This document shows positions 56,852 through 64,000 of a DNA stretch of 64,000 nt, piece after piece; position 1 is the first letter of the stretch, and each line of letters starts with the position of its first letter. The DNA comes from Apiotrichum sp. Y4204 (taxonomy: Eukaryota; Basidiomycota; Tremellomycetes; Trichosporonales; Trichosporonaceae), in assembly GCA_025531455.1 (NCBI GenBank), contig JAMYHL010000046.1, positions 124,001-188,000 of the forward strand, written 5' to 3'. A program made the position numbers and the translations under genes. Below the pieces are notes generated by a model. The model searched no databases. It was not told where the DNA came from and saw nothing but the letters and a program-made list of their open reading frames with translations.

Positions 56852-57223
56852 GCCCGCAAGTGAGTAATGGAATGGATGGTTGAAAGATGAGGCCGCAGAG
56901 TTTTGTATATGAACGGCGGGTATGTCTCGGCGGGTGAGTCGAGGGTCGCGTCGCTGTTGCGACTGTGGGGTATGTGCTGCGGCGGGCCAGAGATGTTATC
57001 GCAATGGTCCTCGATACGAGGTGTCGTTACGACCTTGCTGTCGCGGAGGTCGCCGAGACTTGCCGCTGCCCACATTCTCGGCGAGTCAGCTTCGGATCCG
57101 TCTTGCGTCCTTGCGATTCTACCTCGCCGACTTCTCACGGGTCGGGCAGGGCTATAATGGACACCGACTTGACCGATTGCCCGCACAATCTTCATCGTTA
57201 GCATCAAATAACATCTCCCCACA
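56852..57223. promoter_or_regulatory. shared divergent promoter (PLP lyase / class II aldolase)
   Basis: 372 bases separate the two ATGs, which point away from one another. No open frame of note. It contains GGGCTATAATGG near 57150. The arrangement allows common regulation, possibly by the zinc-cluster factor 1.3 kb further right; this is inference from position. Confidence 0.45.
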
Positions 57224-58257
57224 ATGTCATCCAGCACACCCGCATCCAAGACCGTGGTCAGCAGCCCGACGCTGCGGCTGCGCGGCCAGCCGGCGCTCCA
57301 GCCATCGCCCGCAACGCCCGGCTTCCCAATCACGACTGATATTTCCGCGTCGCCGTTCGCAGACGTGCAGGTCGGCGCGACGCGCACTATGCTCCCGACC
57401 TTTGCGAGCCCCGAGGAGGAGCGCACGTACCGCAAGGAACACCTCGCGCTCGTGTTCCGCATCCTGCACCGCTTCCGGCTGGCGGAGGGCATTGCGGGAC
57501 ACTGCAGCGTCCGTGACCCAGTGGAGCCCGACACGTTCTGGGTGAACCCGCAGGGCAAGAGTTTTGCGGGGATGCGGCAGTCGGACCTCGTGCGCTGCCG
57601 GATAAGCGACGGGGTGGTGGTCGAGGGGCGCGCGCCGACGGACGCGAGCGCGAGCAGCATCCACTCGCAGATCTACCGCGTGCGCGGGCGGGAGGGGCCG
57701 GCGGGCATCGAGGCAATCGTGCATGTCCACGGCCCAAACACCAAGGCGTTTTCATCCCTCGGCCGCGTGCTCGATATGATCTCGCAGGACGCGTGCGCGT
57801 ACCATGACGAAATGGTGCTCGTGCCGTTTGGCGGCGCCGTGTTTGATAACCGCGAAGGGGAGCGCATTGCACGCATTGCGGGCCCGAAGCGGATTGCTAT
57901 TCTCCAGAACCACGGTATCATCGCTATGGGCAAGCTGTCCATTGACGAGGCGGCGTGGTGGTGAGTGAGAGATCGATAATGTCGAGCCGCCGGGGTCCCC
58001 TGATCGCTCGACGCTTATCCCATCTATGCTTGTTCAATTTGGCTGACGCGAACAGGCAGATCAACTTTGAAATGTGCTGCAAGGCCCAGCTGCTCGCCGA
58101 CGCCGCACGGCGCCCGGACGACCCCATGGTCGTCGCCGGCCCTGAGGAGATTGCATCTACCAAAGCAGAGATGGGCACGCCCGAGATGGGGTGGTTCTCC
58201 CTGGCGGCGTACATTGAGGAGGAGGAGTGGCACTCAAACGGCGACCACAAGCTGTAG
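57224..58257 (+). CDS. class II aldolase/adducin-domain protein
   Basis: Two exons (57224-57960, 58056-58257; 95-nt intron) give 312 residues. After about 60 variable residues comes the domain: RKEHLALVFRILHRFRLAEGIAGHCSVRDP, TFWVNPQGKSFAGMRQSDLVR, IHSQIYRVR, then the metal pair in IVHVHGPNTKAFSSLG and AYHDEMVLVPFGG. The third His lies in ILQNHGIIAMG. Members include fuculose-phosphate aldolase, ribulose-phosphate epimerase relatives and fungal proteins of unknown role. The zinc histidines are present, so catalysis (aldol cleavage or decarboxylation of a 3-carbon-plus sugar acid) is plausible. The tail after the splice (QINFEMCCKAQLLADAA ... GWFSLAAYIEEEEWHSNGDHKL) is typical of fungal members. 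Divergent from the PLP lyase gene. Confidence 0.92.
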
Positions 58258-58566
58258 ACTGGCATGGAGTGGTATCTAGCATGGAAGGAGTTGTAAAGCG
58301 AGCCAGCGGCCGTACATCTGTAATGCAATGAGAGCAACGAGTAAAGTGTCACCAGAGCAACAAGGTCCGGAGCAGTCGGACATGTTGCTGAGCAGGCATC
58401 GAAGTGTCGGGAGCCTGTTTGGAAGAATGAGGGAGGGCCCGCGGTCGGGATTTCCGACAAAACAGCCGACCATTGCCGCAGCCGCCATCCTTGTAATCTC
58501 ACTCTTCTCGTGTGTCTCAACACTGCTTCCATCCTTATCTTCATCTCCCACATCCACTCCATCGGC
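58258..58566. other. intergenic, upstream of the zinc-cluster factor
   Basis: 309 bases between two plus-strand genes. No TATA or repeat recognised. The last 70 bases are a CT-rich leader (CTCACTCTTCTCGTGTGTCTC...). Confidence 0.4.
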
Positions 58567-60574
58567 ATGGACGCAGCGCGGCCACAGGAAGACGAGTTTC
58601 AGCTGCAGCGCAGCCGTAACGGCTGCCTGACGTGTCGCGCGCGCCGCGTGAAATGCGACGAGGGCAGGCCGATATGCGACCGCTGCAAGAGCGGTAACCG
58701 CGAGGTGCGTCCCTCCCTACTTCTCACCCATGTCGTTTCCCACTTTCTTCCCACCCGCGCTTGCTATCTCCCCCGGTGCCACATTTTAACATGTAGTGCG
58801 GTTATGGGCCCGAGAAGCCACCGAATCCACGGAAGCGGCGGAAGAAGACTGCCGCATTTGCGGTCGCGGGGCCGCCGACTTCCCACTCCGACTCGGTCCC
58901 GCCAGCAACGCCGCTTATGGGGCCCAAGAGCGCGACACCAATGGGTTCGGTGTCCATGTCCGTCACGGCGTCGACGTCGGCGCTTGCCCCAGCGCCGCCG
59001 CCGCTCTTCCCGCCGATACTGAGCGGTGACATTGACTGGATCTCGTCGGACACTCGACAACGGCTCATGAAGGATCCGTATGTACCGGTGGAGATGAGCC
59101 ACTGACGACAGAACATTTCTCCACTACTACTTTCCCAGACTGTGAGCTGAAGCATACGGGCTTAAGCTGACAGCAGTGACGAGATGCTCACGTTTCGGAA
59201 CTACATCGATACCGCCGAGGATCTCATCGCGTTCATCGGGCCTTTAAACGAGCGCAGCCCGTTTAACCCATGGGTCACGGTCCACGCGCCATTAATATTC
59301 CAGCATCCTCCAGGGTATGTTATCTCTCCCGGCGACGCTAACAGCAGTGTGTCGCGGACGACTGATGCGATCCGGCTGGCAGTGCTCGCTGTCGGTGCAG
59401 TGCGATTACGCTTCCGCGAAGAACCAGACAATCCTGCCAGTGCGCGCCGGATCGCGTCGCAGACGCGAGAACGTGTGCTTCACCTCCTCCAGGACGTGAT
59501 TGCCGATCCGGAACGGAACATTGACGAGGTGGAAGGCGCGCTTGCCGCCATGCTGAGCTGCACCGTCGCCTGTGTGAGTTCTCCCTCGGCCATGCCGTGC
59601 TGACTTCAGACGCTGTCAGCGGACAATGGGTGGGACGAGATGCTGACTGGGGCCGTGAAACTGGTGGACCAGCTGGGCGGTGCGGACAAGCTCGTCGCCC
59701 GGTCTCCAAAGGACCAGTTCTCGCCGACGCGCTTCGTCCTCGAGCAGCTTGCGGTCCGCGACGTCGTCTCGTGCATGACCCTCGGCCGGCGGCCATCAAT
59801 CATCCGTCAGGCGTTTGAGCCCTGGTTCTTTGAGATTGAGCGGTGTTCGGCCAAGGAAGTAGAGTGGGAGAGCATCGAGAGGCAGTTTGGTAGGTATCAC
59901 AGCAGAGCCGCGCTGACAGCAGGCGTGTCCCGCGGCATGGTCGACGTGATGGCGAGGGTGAGTGTACACCCTCAGAGGTATAAGCTGCTGGACATCTTCT
60001 CACACACAGGCATGCTCCCTCATTGGTGTCGCGCGCGAGATGAACCACGGCGAGGCACGAGCTCCACGAGAACTACAAGAAGCGGCAAACGGCCTCCTTG
60101 CCGAGCTGCAAGTATGGGACCACGGCTTCAACTACTCGCCGTTCCACGTGCGCGTGCAGTACGGCAACTCGTGCTACCGCACAGCGCTGCGAATTGCGCT
60201 TATGCGCGACGTCCTCGGACTGGACCACACGGACAAACGCGTCGTCTCCTCGGCGCACGCGATCATCGAGCTGGCCCGAGAACTTGACTTTGAGAAGGGT
60301 CCAAACATGAACTGGTGCGTGATTTGGCAGACAATCACTGATATGTAGGCTACTCTGGCCGCTCCTCCTTGCAGGCTTTCACATCGGAGACAACATGGAG
60401 ATGCGCACGGCGCTCCTCGATCTGCTCGAGCACCCGGGCCCGCAGATGTGCTTTGACACGCGCGCCGGCATCGGGCTGATCAAGGAGTACTGGGCGGAGC
60501 AGGACCGCGGCGTGCAGCTCTCGCACTGGGAGCTGCTCAGCGGCGAGCTTCACCGCTGTCTCTTTGCGGGGTGA
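58567..60574 (+). CDS. Zn(II)2Cys6 fungal transcription factor, nine or ten exons
   Basis: Exons 58567-58704, 58797-59077, 59112-59141, 59177-59314, 59345-59573, 59610-59889, 59923-59957, 60010-60314 and 60349-60574 give 553 residues. The N-terminus has the binuclear cluster CLTCRARRVKCDEGRPICDRCKSGNREC (residues 20-47, CX2CX6CX6CX2CX6C); the last Cys comes from exon 2. A CGYGPEKPPNPRKRRKK basic linker and a disordered part follow. The remainder is the fungal-specific TF region (YYFPRLDEMLTFRNYIDTAEDLI, MLSCTVACTLSADNGWDEMLTGAVKL, EMNHGEARAPRELQEAANGLLAEL). Such proteins bind CGG-type elements in the nucleus. An alternative end splices 60571-60627 and stops at 60634 (FAGW). The exon-5 start is a NAGNAG site (59345 or 59348). 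Targets are unknown. Confidence 0.88.
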
Positions 60575-60914
60575 GCTTTTGCGCTGTGACTGTCTTGCGG
60601 TGTGTGCGACTGTCCTGACACTTCTAGCTGGTGAAGCGGGAAGACATCGCCCGGCGTAGCAGTGAGAGGCTACATATCAACTAGCCCCGCGACGGCGAGA
60701 TAAGTTATAATTGTACCATGTATGTATGCCTCGTCATGGCCTCCAATGTCTTTGTCCCACACGGCAGCCGACTGTTCAACGCCACCAAGGCATCTGCTCT
60801 CATATCATCCCGGCTAGCCACCCGCACGTCGCGCAAGCGGCCAACTACCTACAGTTCACTATCATAGACGCCTGCAATACCTCTACCTCTACACTTGCGC
60901 ATCCGCGTCCTCAT
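60575..60914. other. convergent intergenic region
   Basis: About 340 bases between the zinc-cluster factor (+) and methyltransferase (-). Its first 60 bases may be a last intron plus a 7-nt terminal coding exon of the factor. No other gene. Confidence 0.45.
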
Positions 60915-61749
60915 CTACTCTGGACGGCGGCCCCAGACGGCCATGGTCGGCGCAGGCGGGTTCTGCGCCTCCTGACCGGGCACGCCAAACGCGGGGACGG
61001 GCTTGCCGGTAGTCGAGTGGCCGACGCGGACAAATCCGTTGGCCATGAACATGTCCTCCATCTCCTTGGGTGTCCAGGTAGTGCGGAACTGCTTGCCAGT
61101 GACGGGCTGGGGGTGTCAGTGTCAGAACATGTTGTGTCGAGCGCAAGAGCACCCCACTCACAGCTGCGTCATCATCAACGGCCTCCATGTCGGGCCGGAC
61201 GCTAAGGTGGTACTTGACGCTGAGGTCTTCTCCGTCGTCGCCGTGGCGGAACTCGACGACGACAAATAGGCCTCCGGGCTTGAGCACGCTGCGGACACCG
61301 GCAAAGAACGTGGGCAGGTCCGAGACATGGTGCGCGACGAGGGTGCATAGCGCGACGTCGAACAGCGCGTGCGGCGGGGGCGCTGTGCGCTTCGGGTCGT
61401 CCTTTGTCGGCGAGGGGAACGGCGCCTTGGCGGCAAACTGCTCGCCAGACTCGGGGGTGAGCTCGTGGATCCCAAACGACGCATTCGGCACATCACGGAT
61501 CATGTACTCGAGCACAGCAGCCATGGAGGGCGACGGCTCGACGGCGTACACGGACCCAAACCCGAGATGCGGCGTGACAGTGCCGACGCCGGCACCGACC
61601 TCGATCGCGTTCAGATTGCGGATCTCATCAGGGGAGTAGCCTGCAGCAGCGACGGCTGCCATGACGGTCGCGGCGTTGATTGCACCCGTGTCGCGCGCGC
61701 CGGGGCGCGACAGATACTCGTTGCCGTCCCAGTTGTCCTCAGTGGCCAT
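60915..61749 (-). CDS. SAM-dependent class I methyltransferase
   Basis: Two exons (61749-61162, 61106-60915; 55-nt intron) encode 259 residues. The Rossmann-like methyltransferase fold is shown by motif I AIEVGAGVGTVTPHLG (residues 49-64), an acidic end of strand 2 in VYAVEPSPSMAAVLEYM, then FDVALCTLVAHHVSDLP (motif for strand 4) and VLKPGGLFVVVEFRHGD (strand 5). This order is typical of the Methyltransf_11/25 families, small-molecule methylation of unknown target. The C-terminal exon (PVTGKQFRTTWTPKEMEDMFMANGF ... MAVWGRRPE) ends like other members. The unspliced frame runs on into a non-protein-like tail, which supports the intron. It lies between the zinc-cluster factor and the IDO gene. 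Confidence 0.9.
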
Positions 61750-62381
61750 GGTGGTTGGTAATAAGCTGTGTTGATCGGAAGAGAGGATTCAACACGATGC
61801 GATGTGGGTTGTACTTGTCGGCTAACTGCGTGCCGCGTGTGTGTAGAGCTCACCGCGGTATGGCCCGTGGTCGTACATGGTTAGTCCTGTACCCCATGGC
61901 ACCCCGCGGTCGGTGTTTCCAGTTATCAATCGCCGAGCGCGCCACGACGTGCACGGGGCTCCTCGCTTGCTCGCTCGCTGGTCGTCGGCTAGAGGTCATC
62001 AGCAACAAGGTGGGCAGTGCCCAGCGACTTTGAGCCGAGGGCGAGACGGCGGCGGCTCTGACGTCAATTCCGAAGTCCAGCCACAGGTCAAGCCACGGAA
62101 CGAACCACCAGCCAGCCAAAGCACAGCTCCATGCGGCGCAACGGTCGTCGGTCATCAGAAATGCGATGTTCATGTATGCACTCGTTCACCCGCGCGTCTC
62201 ATGAGTACCATTATTGATACCCTAATTGCTGACGCGGTGCGCCTCTAATCAAAGCTCACCCTCTTGTTTGGTGGGTGGAATCTCGCCTTGTGAACTCGTA
62301 AGAATCCTGCACCTCGGCTCGTCAAGGAATATGACACAATGATGGCATAACAGTCATGACTACAACCTGCACTTTCACTCT
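61750..62381. other. intergenic between methyltransferase and IDO
   Basis: About 630 bases between two minus-strand genes, serving as promoter for the methyltransferase and 3' region of the IDO gene. No motif or repeat identified. Confidence 0.4.
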
Positions 62382-64000
62382 CTACGCCGAGGCCGCGTAT
62401 CCCTCCTGGTACTTCTTTCCTCCCAGCTCGACACCGTCAACGTCCGACGCGGTGTGCCCACGCTCAGCCATGAGGCGGGCAACCTCGCGGGCGAGGACAC
62501 GCGCCTGCGCCTCGGCGCGGAGACCAATCTCGTCGACCATGACGCGCAGCTGCGGGTCGAGCGAGTTGCGGTCGATGAGCTCGTCGGTCTGGACAATCAT
62601 GCGCAGCACAGCCTCGAGCTGGTTCGGGAGCCAGGTGACGATCGGGGAGCCGCCGGTCGCGACGGGGTGCTTGGTGTTGGCGAGAATGTAGAAGCGGGTG
62701 AACTGCCACTGAACGATTAGTGATACTCCCACCGGCTACCAGCTTTTGTGCTGTTACTCACGTGGCGGTGGCGGAATGCGCGGATCTGGTCGAGGTTGGC
62801 GACGTAGAGGGCGGCCGAGTTGGCGTTCTTCATCGCAAACTCGCGGATGCCGACGGCGCTCGCGCGCTGCTGGACATACTGGAGGAACTCCTGGTGGTTG
62901 CGAGGGCGGTAGGTGCGGAAGTCCTTGAGGACGTTGGTGAGCGGGTTGACGGGCATGTTGGCGGTGATCTCGAGGAGGTTGTCGCCGAGCGGGACCATCG
63001 AGTCGTTGGCGCCCGACTCGCCGCGCATCTTGAAGGGCTCCTTCGACACGCCCTCGTAAACCACGCCGTCGGGGAACATGGGCTGGTTCTTGGTGCCCAT
63101 GATGAACTGTGTGTGAGCGGTGAAGAGTATAGGGGTTGGGTAAGTGACTTACAGTACGGTACGACATGTATCCCTCGGGCTTGCTGCGGCCCCACATGCT
63201 CTCCATGACGCCGTTGATGGTCTGGTACGCGGAGAGGAGGTTGCGCATGGCGTCGTCAAAGGCCGGGCGGTTGCCCTCGGCGGCAGCATCAAGGGCCTGG
63301 AGGGACGCGGCGGTGAGGGCGCCCGAGTGGCGGACCATGGCGACGTGGACGAGGATAAAGCCGTACTCGTCGGGGTATCCGGAGAACGCACGGATGAGGT
63401 CCAGGTTGTCGTACTCGAGACCCTTGCTCGCGTCCTTCTTCTTGTAGTTGTACAGCGCGTACGAGAGCGCGTACTCCATGAACGGGCGCTGGCCAATCTT
63501 CTCGGCAGCCTGCACGAGCGGTACGGCAATGTTCGCCGGGAGCGTCTGCCGTCCAAGGCCGTACGTCTTGTCCTTGCGGTACTGGATGTCACAGGGCTCG
63601 AGGAGGTAGGCGGAGGCGACAAAGGTGAGGTCGCGGTAGAGGGCTGGGGGGGTTAGTGCTTGTCGTTGTGCCACTTTGGCGTCATCGCCACTCACCGTTC
63701 AGGAGGCGCGGGTCGTGGACGTTTTCGAGGTTGTACTGCGGGAGCTCGGCGTCACACGCGGCACCAAAGTCGCCGGTGTACAGGAGACCCTTTGATCCGT
63801 CCTTCTTCTGGAGGCGCATGTTGTCGAGGAGCGTGTCCATCGCCTCGTACTCCTTTGGGAGGACCGCAAGGGGGTCCTCACGGGGAAGGAAGCCATTCTT
63901 GGGGCCGACGGCAAACTGGTCCTCGGGGAAGGGGTTGGCCCACTTCTGGACCTTCGCGACGATGCTTGGGGACGCCTCGGACGCGAGCTTGCGCGGGGTC
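62382..64000 (-). CDS. BNA2: indoleamine 2,3-dioxygenase (5' end beyond window)
   Basis: Four exons are visible (beyond 64000-63696, 63643-63153, 63106-62762, 62708-62382; introns 46-53 nt), giving 488 residues of the C-terminal part. Family marks: NGFLPREDPLAVLP, the YRDLTFVASAYLLEPCDIQYR block, MESMWGRSKPEGYMSYRTFIMGTKNQPMFP, PDGVVYEGV and RGESGANDSMVP. IRAFRHRH follows, where the last His is expected to be the proximal heme ligand. The exon junction lies right after that His codon and is followed by WQFTRFYILANTKHP and ATGGSPIVTWLPNQL. Heme enzyme opening the indole ring of tryptophan to N-formylkynurenine, first step of de novo NAD synthesis in fungi (BNA2 in baker's yeast). The start codon and up to a few dozen residues lie off the right edge. 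Confidence 0.95.

Noticed and set aside
1..64000. tRNA, rRNA, CRISPR, prophage or operon structures
   Set aside because: No A/B box pairs (GGTTCGANNCC type), rRNA-like blocks, regular spacer arrays or Shine-Dalgarno-led gene strings were found; the sequence is eukaryotic nuclear DNA.

Overview
This is nuclear DNA from a GC-rich, intron-rich fungus. Genes are split by many very short GT-AG introns (mostly 33-100 nt, with GTGAGT-type donors and branch sites such as CTGAC or CTAAC close to the acceptor). The protein set is fungal: an APC-family amino acid permease, an allantoate-permease-like MFS carrier, a Zn(II)2Cys6 regulator, indoleamine 2,3-dioxygenase and a class 3 lipase. Intron density and protein style suggest a basidiomycete yeast, probably Tremellomycetes and possibly Trichosporonales; that placement is inference. 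I see no tRNA, rRNA, CRISPR array, bacterial operon or intact transposon.

Layout. 1-141: 3' end of an unidentified gene. 1148-2233: 2-oxoglutarate/Fe(II) oxygenase (+). 2520-4759: amino acid permease, seven exons (-). 6448-8852: proline-rich transglutaminase-like protein, Cyk3-like (+). 9190-10134: short-chain dehydrogenase with a 6-nt microexon (+). 10489-11418: unknown Ser-rich protein (-). 12803-13443: tail-anchored membrane protein (-). 14767-16353: Pro/Ser-rich unknown (-). 16791-18522: MFS transporter (-). 22411-23466: PP2C phosphatase (+). 25637-27839: protein with an atypical six-cysteine cluster (+). 29124-32191: large unknown (+). 33043-34491: metallo-beta-lactamase-fold protein (-). 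34983-35977: thioredoxin-PITH protein (-). 36847-37701: small HIG1/Rcf2-like membrane protein (+). 37946-38468: small cupin (-). 39802-41037: F-box-like protein (+). 44422-45018: secreted beta-trefoil lectin-like protein (+). 45738-47449: vWA-domain protein, eight exons (-). 48057-49216: quinone oxidoreductase (-). 50221-52161: MCT-like MFS transporter (-). 54571-55647: secreted class 3 lipase (+). 55739-56851: diaminopropionate ammonia-lyase-like PLP enzyme (-). 57224-58257: class II aldolase (+). 58567-60574: Zn2Cys6 transcription factor (+). 60915-61749: methyltransferase (-). 62382-right edge: indoleamine 2,3-dioxygenase, 5' end outside the window (-).

How they work together. I see no convincing single pathway cluster. 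There is a loose amino-acid, nitrogen and carbon metabolism flavour at both ends (permease, oxygenase and allantoate-type MFS on the left; PLP lyase, aldolase, regulator, methyltransferase and IDO on the right). The lyase and aldolase genes share a 372-bp divergent promoter, and a zinc-cluster regulator lies next to them.

What stands out is gene architecture: 6-, 15-, 24-, 29- and 30-nt exons, a start codon apparently split by an intron, 30-36-nt introns, and introns whose length is a multiple of three and which lack stops. There are also three long gene-poor gaps (18.5-22.4, 41.0-44.4 and 52.2-54.6 kb). Exon models were built by hand from splice motifs, reading frame and family motifs. Nearly all give an exact multiple of three from start to stop, but none has been tested with transcripts.
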